Below the pieces are notes generated by a model. That model saw only the letters and a program-made list of their open reading frames with translations. It was not told the origin of the DNA and made no database searches. A DNA stretch of 64,000 nucleotides from Leifsonia sp. NPDC080035. GTDB taxonomy: Bacteria; Actinomycetota; Actinomycetes; Actinomycetales; Microbacteriaceae. Position numbers and translations under genes: made by a program. This document shows positions 17,318 through 25,304 of the stretch, piece by piece (the first letter of the stretch is position 1; each line of letters begins with the position of its first letter). The stretch lies in the NCBI RefSeq assembly GCF_040050925.1, contig NZ_CP157390.1:3534001-3598000 (forward strand), in the 5' to 3' direction.

Positions 17318-19668
17318 GTTCCTCCTCGTCCGTATCCAGGATACGGGCGACCACCGGCACGCGCGTCCGCCCGCCGCTCCTCCCAGACTCGCGGCCCGTC
17401 CTGGCCGGGCGAGACCAGCAGCAGCCCGGACCGGTCCGTGCGCGCCACCACGCTGCCGGACGCCGCCAGCATGGCGAGCGCCCGTGCGGTGGGATGCCCG
17501 TAGCCGTTGTCCGCACCCACCGAGACCAGGGCGAGCCGGGCGCCGAGGGCGGCGTAGAGCCGCTCGCTCTGGTCGGACGACCCGTGGTGTGCGACCTTCA
17601 CCACATCCACCCGTGCCGTCGCCCCTGTCGCCAGCAGCGCATCCTGCGCCTCCTCCCCGAGGTCGCCGAGGAAGAGCGAGCGCAGCCCGTCGCCCTCCGT
17701 CTCGAGAACCAGGCTGCCGCTGTTGCCCGTCGGCGCGGGGTCGGCGTCGGGCGGCCACACGAGGCGCCAGGAGACGTCGCCGAGTCGCCCGTCCATGCCC
17801 GCGACGGCCCGGGTGGTCTCGACCCCGGCCTGCGCCAGATCTCGGAGCACGGCCTCATCCGCCGCACGGTCCGGTGCGCCGACGAACGCCCGGTCGACCC
17901 GGGACAGCACGCCGTGCAGCCCGCCGACGTGATCCGCGTCGTAGTGGGTCAGTACGAGGACGCTCACTCTGGAGACGCCGAGCCGATCGAGACACGCCAC
18001 CGCCGGCTCGGGCTCGCGGCCGACGTCGATCATCGCCACCTCGCCGCCGCTGCGCACGAGCAGCGCGTCTCCCTGCCCGACCTCGCACGCCGCAACCTGC
18101 CAGTCGTTCGGGAGGGCGACAGCGCCACCGACCGCGGTCCCGGCCACGACGCCCGTGTACACGAGGCCACCGCCGGAGAGGGCGACGACGGCCGTCGAGA
18201 CGACCAGCCGCGGCGCCCGGCGGCGCGCGAGGACGACGCAGACCGCGACGACCGCGATCAGGCACAGGGCGACACCGACGCCACCCGCGGGCCACGGCAG
18301 GGCCGCACCGGGCAGGGTGCTTGCCCGCAGCGCGACGTGGGCCACCCACGTCGACGGCAGCCACGCGAGCCACACCAGCCCCTGACCGAGCGCGGGAGCC
18401 CAGGGCAGCACGACGCACGCGAGAGCGCCCAGTACCGTGGCGGCGGGCGCCGCGGGCGCGGTGACCAGGTTGGCCAACACGCCGTAGAGCGGGAGCGCGG
18501 GACTCAGCAGCAGGAGCACGGGCTGGCAGGCGAGTTGCGCGGCGGCCGGGATCGCGACCGCGGCCGCGAGCGCACGCGGCATCCACCGTGAGAGCAAGGT
18601 CGCGAGCGGACCGGCGAGCAGCAGCAGCCCCGCCGTCGCGAGAGCGGACAGCGCGAAGCCGTAGTCCCGTGAGAGCCAGGGATCGTGCACGAGCAGCACG
18701 ACGGTGGCGAGCGCGAGCGCGGGGAGGCCGTCCGCCGGGCGTCCGCGCGCCAGCGCGACGAGCAGGACGCCCGCCATCACCGCCGCCCTCAGGACACTGG
18801 CACCCGGCCCGACGAGGACGACGAATGCGGCGAGCACCGCCGCGGCCGACGCGATCCGCGCACGCCTCCCGAGCCCGACCAGCGCCGCAAGGAAGAACGC
18901 GAGTCCCGTCACGAGCGCGCAGTTCGCCCCCGACACAGCGGTGAGGTGACTCAGCGAGCTCGCCTTCATGGCGGCGTCGAGCCGGTCGCCGACCGCCGTC
19001 TCGTCGCCGATCGCGAGACCGGGGAGCAGGTCGCCGCCCTCCCCCGGAGTCGCCTGCGCCGCGTGAGCGAACAGCGCGTGGATGGGCGCCGCCCAGGCGA
19101 GCAACGCGGGTGCCGGCGACAGCAACTCCGCCGGTTCGTCCGCGTAGACGAGGTACGAGACGGCGTCGCCGGCTGCCGCGGTGCGCACCTTCCCCGATAC
19201 GCCGAGGGTCGTTCCCAGCGCATAGCCGCGCACCTCCTCTGCGCTCCCGATGACGACCACATCCACGGGGACGCCGTCCTCCGTCGACGTGCCGCGGAGC
19301 CGCCATCGCGGCTCGCCGTCGAAGCCGCCGACGGCGCTCCGCGCCGTGCTCTCCACCCGGAACGAGAGCCGCACCGCGGAGCCGGAGTCGCCCGCCGCGT
19401 CGAGTCGATCGGCGGTGCGCCCTGGCGCCTGCACCGCGATCGCGGCGAGCCCGAGAGCACAGGCCACGGCGACCACGGCCGCACGGGCGAGCAGCACACG
19501 GGTTCCGCCGCCGTGCGCACTCCGCAGCAGCGCCGCCCAGCCGACGAGGCCGGCCGACACCAGGCCGGCGGCGGCCGCCGCCGGCGCGGCGAGGTCGGGA
19601 ATCGCGATCACGACCGCGACCGTCCCCCACAGCGCGGCCGCCGGGATCGCCAGCCTCAGGTCCGGCAT
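17044..19668 (-). CDS. comEC: ComEC/Rec2 DNA-uptake channel protein (3' end extended into holA)
   Basis: 874-residue membrane protein that carries DNA across the membrane during transformation. It has an N-terminal DUF4131-like OB region, a multi-pass Competence domain (LTAVSGANCALVTGL) and a C-terminal metallo-beta-lactamase domain (THYDADHVGG, VAHHGSSDQS). The recognisable protein ends near VARTDRSGLLLVSPGQ at about residue 755. The frame then stays open for roughly 106 more residues rich in Arg, Ser and Pro, read through the holA start region, and ends at 17044. That tail looks like shadow sequence, so the natural end may be about 17365; a lost stop or a frameshift is possible. ATG 19668 overlaps the comEA stop by one base. 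Confidence 0.85.
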   Translation of the reverse strand: MPDLRLAIPAAALWGTVAVVIAIPDLAAPAAAAAGLVSAGLVGWAALLRSAHGGGTRVLLARAAVVAVACALGLAAIAVQAPGRTADRLDAAGDSGSAVRLSFRVESTARSAVGGFDGEPRWRLRGTSTEDGVPVDVVVIGSAEEVRGYALGTTLGVSGKVRTAAAGDAVSYLVYADEPAELLSPAPALLAWAAPIHALFAHAAQATPGEGGDLLPGLAIGDETAVGDRLDAAMKASSLSHLTAVSGANCALVTGLAFFLAALVGLGRRARIASAAAVLAAFVVLVGPGASVLRAAVMAGVLLVALARGRPADGLPALALATVVLLVHDPWLSRDYGFALSALATAGLLLLAGPLATLLSRWMPRALAAAVAIPAAAQLACQPVLLLLSPALPLYGVLANLVTAPAAPAATVLGALACVVLPWAPALGQGLVWLAWLPSTWVAHVALRASTLPGAALPWPAGGVGVALCLIAVVAVCVVLARRRAPRLVVSTAVVALSGGGLVYTGVVAGTAVGGAVALPNDWQVAACEVGQGDALLVRSGGEVAMIDVGREPEPAVACLDRLGVSRVSVLVLTHYDADHVGGLHGVLSRVDRAFVGAPDRAADEAVLRDLAQAGVETTRAVAGMDGRLGDVSWRLVWPPDADPAPTGNSGSLVLETEGDGLRSLFLGDLGEEAQDALLATGATARVDVVKVAHHGSSDQSERLYAALGARLALVSVGADNGYGHPTARALAMLAASGSVVARTDRSGLLLVSPGQDGPRVWEERRADARAGGRPYPGYGRGGTWRPEAAAEPARARGGRPAPFRSSRGTRSGRLRSSWSPARRASSPTEPAGCCAMRSKPRTPASKSATSPPRTTRRESCSRSRAPPCSANRD
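17330..17346. repeat. 17-bp perfect palindrome at the comEC/holA junction
   Basis: CCGTATCC-A-GGATACGG (8+1+8) lies 13 bp upstream of the holA GTG and inside the doubtful comEC tail. It may be an operator or a relic of an intergenic region. Confidence 0.6.
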
Positions 19669-20315
19669 CACACCCGCACCCGATCCTTCAGACCGTCGAA
19701 GACCTTCTGGCCGATGCCGGACACCTGCATCAGGTCCTCGACGGCGGCGAAGCGCCCGTTCGCCTCCCGCCACTCGAGGATGCGCTGCGCAAGCGCGGGC
19801 CCGATGCGCGGCAGGTCCTCCAGCTGCTCCTGCGTCGCCGCATTGAGGTCCACAAGGCCGCGCGCCGGCGGCGAGCCGGCTGGCGACGAGCCGTCCCCGG
19901 GTGCAGCGGTCACCGCCTCGCCCACGCGCGGGACGCGCAGCTGCTCCCCGTCCTGGACAGGGCGCGCGAGATTGACGCCGTCATGGTCGGCGTCCTCCGC
20001 GAATCCACCGGCCGCCGTCACGGCGTCGACGACGCGAGCGCCGGGACGGAGCTCGACGAGCCCGGGAGTTCGCACCGCGCCGGCGACGTGCACGAACAGC
20101 GTGACGGCTCCCGGGCTCGCCGAGGCGGCCGCCGACGGCGTCGGGGCGCGGCTCGCCGCGGCGTACGACGCGACCGGCGCGCTCCCACCGCTCCCGAGCG
20201 CGGACGAGACGACCGCGATCGCGAACGCCGCGACGAGCAGCACGACGGCCGCACCGACCGTGACCCGCAGCCTGTGTCTCGGCCGTTGGTCCTGCTCGTC
20301 GTCCCGGTGTCGCAT
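19668..20315 (-). CDS. comEA: ComEA-type DNA-binding competence protein
   Basis: 215-residue membrane-anchored DNA receptor. One transmembrane segment at about residues 17-41, a Ser/Ala/Pro linker, an SLBB domain (about 65-125: VHVAGAVRTPGLVEL) and a C-terminal helix-hairpin-helix pair (DLNAATQEQLEDLPRIGPAL, VSGIGQKVFDGLKD). ATG 20315 is supported by TAGTTT ending six bases upstream. It leads the comEA-comEC-holA operon. Whether the organism is transformable cannot be judged from these two genes. Confidence 0.94.
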   Translation of the reverse strand: MRHRDDEQDQRPRHRLRVTVGAAVVLLVAAFAIAVVSSALGSGGSAPVASYAAASRAPTPSAAASASPGAVTLFVHVAGAVRTPGLVELRPGARVVDAVTAAGGFAEDADHDGVNLARPVQDGEQLRVPRVGEAVTAAPGDGSSPAGSPPARGLVDLNAATQEQLEDLPRIGPALAQRILEWREANGRFAAVEDLMQVSGIGQKVFDGLKDRVRV

Positions 20316-20321
20316 CCCCCG

Positions 20322-20327
20322 AAACTA
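20322..20327 (-). promoter_or_regulatory. Candidate leaderless -10 box of comEA
   Basis: TAGTTT on the minus strand, six bases before the ATG at 20315. Confidence 0.45.
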
Positions 20328-20380
20328 GGCGGCGCGACCGGCGCGCGGACGCCTCGGCCCGGAATCCGGGGACAGACGCC

Positions 20381-20411
20381 GACGGCGGCCCTCCTGTGGA
20401 GGACCGCCGTC
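20381..20411 (-). terminator. Hairpin after leuS
   Basis: GACGGCGG-C-CCTCC and GGAGG-A-CCGCCGTC, 13 pairs with one mismatch and a three-base loop, lie 31 bp past the leuS stop. Confidence 0.7.
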
Positions 20412-20442
20412 GCGCGCACCGGGCCCGTCTGGACCGGAACCC

Positions 20443-23037
20443 TCAGCCGCGCGGCCGCGTGGCGATGTTCACGAGCCGCGGCGCGCGGACGATCACGTTG
20501 ACGATCTCGCGGTCGCCGACCGACCGGGCCACGGCCTCCGACCCGCGCGCGAGCGCCTCCAGCTCGTCGCCGGAGATCTTCGGCGAGACCTCGACCCGGT
20601 CGCGCACCTTGCCGTCGACCTGGATGATCGCGGTGACCGACTCCTCGATCAGCAGCGTCGGGTCGGCCTTGCGCCACGGCACCAGCGCGACGGAGGGCTC
20701 GTAGCCGAGCTGCGACCACATGTCCTCCGCCGTGTACGGCGCGAACAGGTTCAGGGCCATCGCCGTCACCTCTGCCGCCTCGCGCACCGCAGCGTCCGCG
20801 GGGCCGGCGCCGCTGTCGATCGTCTTGCGTGTCGCGTTCACCAGCTCCATCAGGCGGGCCACAACCACGTTGAACTTGAACGACTCGACGAGACCGGGCG
20901 CGTCCGCCAGGAAGCGGTGCGTCACCCGGCGCAGGGCCTGGTCGCCGCTCTTCCAGACAACATCGGGTGCGCTCGTGACATCGTGGGCGACGCGCCAGGC
21001 GCGTGCCAGGAACTTCGCGCTGCCGGACGGCGACACGTCCGCCCAGTCGATGTCGTCCTCGGGAGGTCCCGCGAACGACATGGTCAGGCGCACCGCGTCG
21101 ACGCCGTGCTCGTCCAGCTGCTCGGACAGCTTCACCAGGTTGCCGCGCGACTTGCTCATCGCGGAGCCGTCCATCAGCACCATGCCCTGGTTCAGCAGGG
21201 CGGTGAACGGCTCGGTGAAGCTGATCGAGCCGAGGTCGAACAGCACCTTGGTGATGAACCGCGCGTACAGCAGGTGCAGGATCGCGTGTGTCACTCCGCC
21301 GACGTACTGGTCGACCGGCGCCCACTTCTCCGCCTCGCGCGGGTCGAACGCCTGTGTGTCGTCGTTCGCCGACAGGAAGCGCAGGAAGTACCACGAGCTG
21401 TCCACGAACGTGTCCATCGTGTCGGTGTCGCGCTTCGCGTCTCCCCCGCAGTTCGGGCAGCTGACGTTCACCCAGTCGCTCGCCGCACCCAGCGGGCTGG
21501 TGCCCTTCGGCTGCAGGTCGAGGCCCTCGGCAGGCGGCAGCAGCACCGGCAGCTGATCCTCCGGAACGGGCACCTCCCCGCACTGCTCGCAGTGGATGAT
21601 CGGGATGGGCGTGCCCCAGTAGCGCTGCCGCGAGATCAGCCAGTCGCGCAGGCGGAAGTTCTTCGCCGGGGCGCCCAGGTTCGAGCCCTGCAGCGCCTCG
21701 GTGACGCGGCGGATCGCGTTCGACTTGCTCAGCCCGTCGAACGGCCCGGAATTGACCAGCCTGCCGTCGCCGGTCAGGGCCACGCCGGTCTCGGCCGGGT
21801 TCTCCAGGGGAGCGTCGGCGGGCAGGATGGGCTCACCCGTCTCCGGGTCCGTCGCGATGATCGGCATCGCGCCGGTCACCGGCTGCGTGGTGTCGACGAC
21901 CACCCGCACGGGCAGGTCGAACGCGCGTGCGAAGTCCAGGTCGCGCTGGTCGTGCGCGGGCACGGCCATGATCGCGCCGTGACCGTAGTCGCTCAGCACG
22001 TAGTCCGCCGCCCAGATCGGGATGCGCTCGCCAGTCAGCGGGTTGACGGCGTGCCGCTCCAGGAAGACGCCGGTCTTCTCGCGCTCGGTGCTCAGCCGGT
22101 CCATCTCGGTCGTGCCGCGCACCGCCTCCAGGTAGGAGTCGAAGCGCTCGCGCACCTGCGGGCGGGCGTCCTGCACCAGCTCCGCGGCCAGGTCGGAGTC
22201 CGGCGCGACCACCATGAACGTGACGCCGTACAGCGTGTCGGGCCGGGTGGTGTACACGGTGACCGGCTCGTCACGGCCCTCGATGGTGAACTGGACGTCG
22301 GCGCCGGTGGAGCGGCCGATCCAGTTACGCTGCATCGAGATGACCTTGGACGGCCAGGCGCCCTCCAGCTGGTTCAGGTCGTCCAGCAGCCGGTCCGCGT
22401 AGTCGGTGATGCGGAAGTACCACTGGGTCAGCTTCTTCTTGGTGACCAGGTTGTCGCAGCGCTCACAGCGTCCGTTCACGACCTGCTCGTTGGCGAGCAC
22501 GGTCTGGTCGAACGGACACCAGTTGACCTGGGACGCCTTGCGGTAGGCCAGACCCTTCTCGTACAGCTTCAGGAACAGCCACTGGTTCCACTTGTAGTAC
22601 GACGGGTCGCAGGTCTGCAGGACGCGGTCCCAGTCGAAGCTCGGCGCGTATCGGCGCATCGACGCCTTCTGCTGCGCGATGTTGTCGTAGGTCCAGCCGC
22701 GCGGGTCGAGGCCGCGCTTGATGGCGGCGTTCTCGGCGGGCAGGCCGAACGCGTCCCAGCCGATCGGGTGCAGCACGTTGAAGCCTTGGTGGCGCCAGTA
22801 GCGGGCGATCACGTCGCCCAGCGCGTACGCCTCCGCATGACCCATGTGCAGGTCGCCGGAGGGGTACGGGAACATGTCGAGGATGTACTTGCGCGGGCGC
22901 TTGTCGTCCGGGTCGTCCGTCGCGAACGGCTTCAGCTCGTCCCAGACGGGAAGCCACTTGCGCTGGATCTCGGCGAAGTCGTAGTGCGCACCGGTCTCCT
23001 GGACCGGTGCCGTTCCTGCATCGTGCTCGTGTGCCAC
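20443..23037 (-). CDS. leuS: Leucyl-tRNA synthetase
   Basis: 864-residue class Ia synthetase that charges tRNA-Leu. HMGH (HIGH motif) is at residues 64-67 and AMSKSRGN (KMSKS-type loop) near residue 610; the CP1 editing domain (VVAPDSDLAAEL) and zinc-like pairs (CERCDN, CPNCGG) lie between. The start is GTG at 23037 with GAGAGAG upstream. The frame is open far upstream into pabB, but the LeuS family begins here (HYDFAEIQRKWLPVW at residues 18-32). The 89-bp upstream gap holds a -10 box and a hairpin. Confidence 0.97.
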   Translation of the reverse strand: MAHEHDAGTAPVQETGAHYDFAEIQRKWLPVWDELKPFATDDPDDKRPRKYILDMFPYPSGDLHMGHAEAYALGDVIARYWRHQGFNVLHPIGWDAFGLPAENAAIKRGLDPRGWTYDNIAQQKASMRRYAPSFDWDRVLQTCDPSYYKWNQWLFLKLYEKGLAYRKASQVNWCPFDQTVLANEQVVNGRCERCDNLVTKKKLTQWYFRITDYADRLLDDLNQLEGAWPSKVISMQRNWIGRSTGADVQFTIEGRDEPVTVYTTRPDTLYGVTFMVVAPDSDLAAELVQDARPQVRERFDSYLEAVRGTTEMDRLSTEREKTGVFLERHAVNPLTGERIPIWAADYVLSDYGHGAIMAVPAHDQRDLDFARAFDLPVRVVVDTTQPVTGAMPIIATDPETGEPILPADAPLENPAETGVALTGDGRLVNSGPFDGLSKSNAIRRVTEALQGSNLGAPAKNFRLRDWLISRQRYWGTPIPIIHCEQCGEVPVPEDQLPVLLPPAEGLDLQPKGTSPLGAASDWVNVSCPNCGGDAKRDTDTMDTFVDSSWYFLRFLSANDDTQAFDPREAEKWAPVDQYVGGVTHAILHLLYARFITKVLFDLGSISFTEPFTALLNQGMVLMDGSAMSKSRGNLVKLSEQLDEHGVDAVRLTMSFAGPPEDDIDWADVSPSGSAKFLARAWRVAHDVTSAPDVVWKSGDQALRRVTHRFLADAPGLVESFKFNVVVARLMELVNATRKTIDSGAGPADAAVREAAEVTAMALNLFAPYTAEDMWSQLGYEPSVALVPWRKADPTLLIEESVTAIIQVDGKVRDRVEVSPKISGDELEALARGSEAVARSVGDREIVNVIVRAPRLVNIATRPRG

Positions 23038-23090
23038 GTGACTCTCTCTCGAATGGCGCCGCGGCCCTCTGATGACGTATCGCGCGGCGA

Positions 23091-23126
23091 GAAGACGTCG
23101 GGCCTTCAGCCCGAGCTTCCAGAGTA
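23091..23126 (-). promoter_or_regulatory. leuS promoter box and leader hairpin
   Basis: TACTCT (23121-23126 on the minus strand) touches the pabB stop. The leader after it can fold as CGGGC-TGAAG-GCCCG (23099-23113) inside an outer GAAG/CTTC pairing. I see no Leu-rich leader peptide and no T-box. Confidence 0.35.
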
Positions 23127-24470
23127 CTAAACGTTGACGACGTTCAGTCCGTTCCCAGCGCGCTCGAAGCCGACAGCACGGAACAGCGCGGCGGCCTTCA
23201 CCCGCACCTCCTCGAGCTCCTCCTCCGGCACCGACAGCGCGGTGATCCCGCCCCCCGCGCCGACGGTCGCCGTCCCGCCCAGGAACCGGATGCTCCTGAT
23301 CACCATCGCGAGATCGGCCGACCCGTCCGTCCCGAGCCGCCCGAAGCATCCCGCGTACACGCCGCGCGGCCCGTGTTCGAGGCGCGAGAGGATGCGCATG
23401 GCGCTGAGCTTGGGCGCCCCGGTCATCGACCCGGCCGGGAAGCACGCGGCGATGGCGTCGACGGCGCCGAGCCCCGGTCGGAGCCGCCCCTCCACCGTGC
23501 TGACGAGCTGGTGGACCTGTGCGTACGACTCCACGGCGAGCAGGCGCGACACCGCCACCGAGCCGACCTCGCACACACGGCCCAGGTCGTTGCGCATCAG
23601 GTCGACGATCATGACGTTCTCCGCGCGCTCCTTCTCGCTCGCCAGGAGCTCCTGCCGCAGGCGCGCGTCCTCCGCCTCTGTTGATCCGCGCGGCCGCGTC
23701 CCCTTGATCGGCTCGGTGCGCACGGCGCCGTCCGGCTCGACGTGCAGGAACTGCTCGGGCGACGAGCTGACCAGCGCGTCGCCCCCGATCCGCAGCAGGC
23801 CGCCGTGGTGGGACGGGCTGTAGCGGCGCAGGCGCAGGTGGACGGCGAGCGGGTCGGCGGCCGTCGCCCCCGTCGCGGTGTTGGTGAGGCAGAGCTGATA
23901 GGCGTCTCCGGCGCGGATGGCGTCCTGGCAGGCGCGGATGCGGGCCAGGTAGTCCTCGTCTCCGTGACGCCACCCGGCCAGGGCGGCCGGTACCGGATGA
24001 GCGGCCTCGTACGCGTCCGCCGCCCCCGCCGCGCCGCGCAGGCGCCGGACCGCTTCGGCGAGCCAGCCGTCGTCGCCGTCCGACGACTCCCGCGCGTCCA
24101 CGACGTCGAGCGTGCCCGCGGCGTGATCGACGACGACGAGGCGGTCGACGAAGAGCATCGCGATGTCCGCGCCACCGTCGCGCGCGTGCGGCACGCCGAG
24201 GGAGGCGGCCCCCGCCTCGTAGCCGATCCAGCCCACCCAGCCGACGGGATGCTCGTCCGCGCGGCCGGCGAGGGGAGCGCGCACCTCGTCGAGCACGCCG
24301 AGATCGGACCCGGTCACGACGCGCGTCCCCGTGCCGAGGATGCTGCGGCCGGTGGTCGCGCCCGGCCCCGCATCCAGCCACACGGCGTCGCCCCCGCCGA
24401 ACAGCGCGGCGAACGCGTCGGCCGGATCGACGACGGCGTCGAGCCGCTGCACACGGGGCGGGAGGGGCAC
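23127..24470 (-). CDS. pabB: Aminodeoxychorismate synthase component I
   Basis: 447-residue chorismate-using enzyme that makes 4-amino-4-deoxychorismate for folate synthesis, with an amidotransferase partner not seen here. The motif EPIKGTRPRG has the Lys typical of PabB, where anthranilate synthase has PIAGT. VMIVDLMRNDLGRVC, YAQVHQLVSTVEG, FPAGSMTGAPK and GAGGGIT follow in family order. The start is GTG at 24470, with TAGGCT ending six bases upstream. The divergent neighbour is the lyase-like pabC, so the pathway pair shares one control region. Confidence 0.92.
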   Translation of the reverse strand: MPLPPRVQRLDAVVDPADAFAALFGGGDAVWLDAGPGATTGRSILGTGTRVVTGSDLGVLDEVRAPLAGRADEHPVGWVGWIGYEAGAASLGVPHARDGGADIAMLFVDRLVVVDHAAGTLDVVDARESSDGDDGWLAEAVRRLRGAAGAADAYEAAHPVPAALAGWRHGDEDYLARIRACQDAIRAGDAYQLCLTNTATGATAADPLAVHLRLRRYSPSHHGGLLRIGGDALVSSSPEQFLHVEPDGAVRTEPIKGTRPRGSTEAEDARLRQELLASEKERAENVMIVDLMRNDLGRVCEVGSVAVSRLLAVESYAQVHQLVSTVEGRLRPGLGAVDAIAACFPAGSMTGAPKLSAMRILSRLEHGPRGVYAGCFGRLGTDGSADLAMVIRSIRFLGGTATVGAGGGITALSVPEEELEEVRVKAAALFRAVGFERAGNGLNVVNV

Positions 24471-24475
24471 TGCAT

Positions 24476-24482
24476 TAGCCTA
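24476..24482. promoter_or_regulatory. Shared -10 region of divergent pabB and pabC
   Basis: TAGCCTA reads TAGCCT on the plus strand (24476-24481) and TAGGCT on the minus strand (24482-24477). Each ends six bases before its start codon, ATG 24488 and GTG 24470. Both transcripts would be leaderless and their initiation complexes would compete. Confidence 0.6.
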
Positions 24483-24487
24483 GGCGA

Positions 24488-25273
24488 ATGGACGCGACCG
24501 CCACCCTGTACGACTGGGCCGCCGGTGAGCTGGCCGTCCGCGACGACTGCGAGCTCGCCGAGACCGAGCTGCTCGCCGCCGACTCGTTCCTGGTGGACGA
24601 GGGGCGTGTGCTCGCGCTGCGCCTGCACCGCTCGCGCTTCCTCGAGTCCGCGCGCGAGCAGGGGCACGCCGATCGCGCCGACGCCGCCGCGTTCTGGGAT
24701 ACCGCGGTGACCCTGCTGCCGCGGTCCGGCCAGTGGTTCCCGCGGTTCGAGCTGGTGCGGTCGCGGGATGTGCTGCGGCTGCGGTTCCGGCTGCGCTCGG
24801 CGCCCGCGCTCGGTGACACACTGGTGGTCGCGACCGCCCCCTCCGACCCCCGGCAGTTGCCGCACCTGAAGGGCCCGGACATCGCCCGGCTCGGGGTGCT
24901 GCGCCAGCAGGCGCAGAAGCGCGGCGCCCAGGAGGCGGTCATCCTGGATGACGGGCACGTCTCCGACGGGACGACGAGCGCGCTGCTGTGGTGGCGCGGG
25001 AACACGCTCTACGCTCCCCCGTTCGAGCTCGAGCGCGTTGACAGCGTCGCCGCCCGCACCGTGCGCGGGATCGCCGCGGCCCTCGGCGTGCCGGTCGACG
25101 AGGAGACGGTGCGCCCGTCCGAGCTCGCCGGCGCGAACCTGTGGGCCGTGAACGCCCTGCACGGCATCCGCGAGGTGACGGCGTGGGTGGACGGGCCGGC
25201 GCTGGCGCGCGACGAGGCCCGGACCCGGGCCTGGCGTGCGCGATTCGCCGCGCTGGCGCGCCCGCTCCCGTAG
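24488..25273 (+). CDS. pabC: Class IV aminotransferase, probable aminodeoxychorismate lyase
   Basis: 261-residue PLP enzyme of fold type IV. Next to pabB it most likely splits aminodeoxychorismate to 4-aminobenzoate and pyruvate. The PLP Lys is probably in HLKGPDI near residue 126, with EAVILDDGHVSDGTTSALLWW as the conserved block after it. The usual family wording is loose, and branched-chain or D-amino acid transaminase activity cannot be excluded on sequence alone. ATG 24488 has TAGCCT six bases upstream and no ribosome site. Confidence 0.82.
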   Translation: MDATATLYDWAAGELAVRDDCELAETELLAADSFLVDEGRVLALRLHRSRFLESAREQGHADRADAAAFWDTAVTLLPRSGQWFPRFELVRSRDVLRLRFRLRSAPALGDTLVVATAPSDPRQLPHLKGPDIARLGVLRQQAQKRGAQEAVILDDGHVSDGTTSALLWWRGNTLYAPPFELERVDSVAARTVRGIAAALGVPVDEETVRPSELAGANLWAVNALHGIREVTAWVDGPALARDEARTRAWRARFAALARPLP

Positions 25274-25304
25274 CGCATCCCTCTCGGCGCGGCGGCCCTC
25301 GAGG

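Noticed and set aside
18685..20328. Open frame of 547 codons on the plus strand over comEC and comEA
   Set aside because: Antisense to two recognised genes, low-complexity Arg/His/Gly composition.
23038..23126. T-box riboswitch before leuS
   Set aside because: No T-box consensus or specifier stem is visible, and the leader is too short.
20917..23130. Open frame of 737 codons on the plus strand
   Set aside because: It is antisense to leuS, is rich in Arg, Val and Asp as expected from complement of high-GC codons, and has no domain or ribosome site.
20443..24381. Apparent 1312-residue LeuS fusion
   Set aside because: The extra N-terminal part is pabB in a wrong frame; LeuS homologs begin at 23037.
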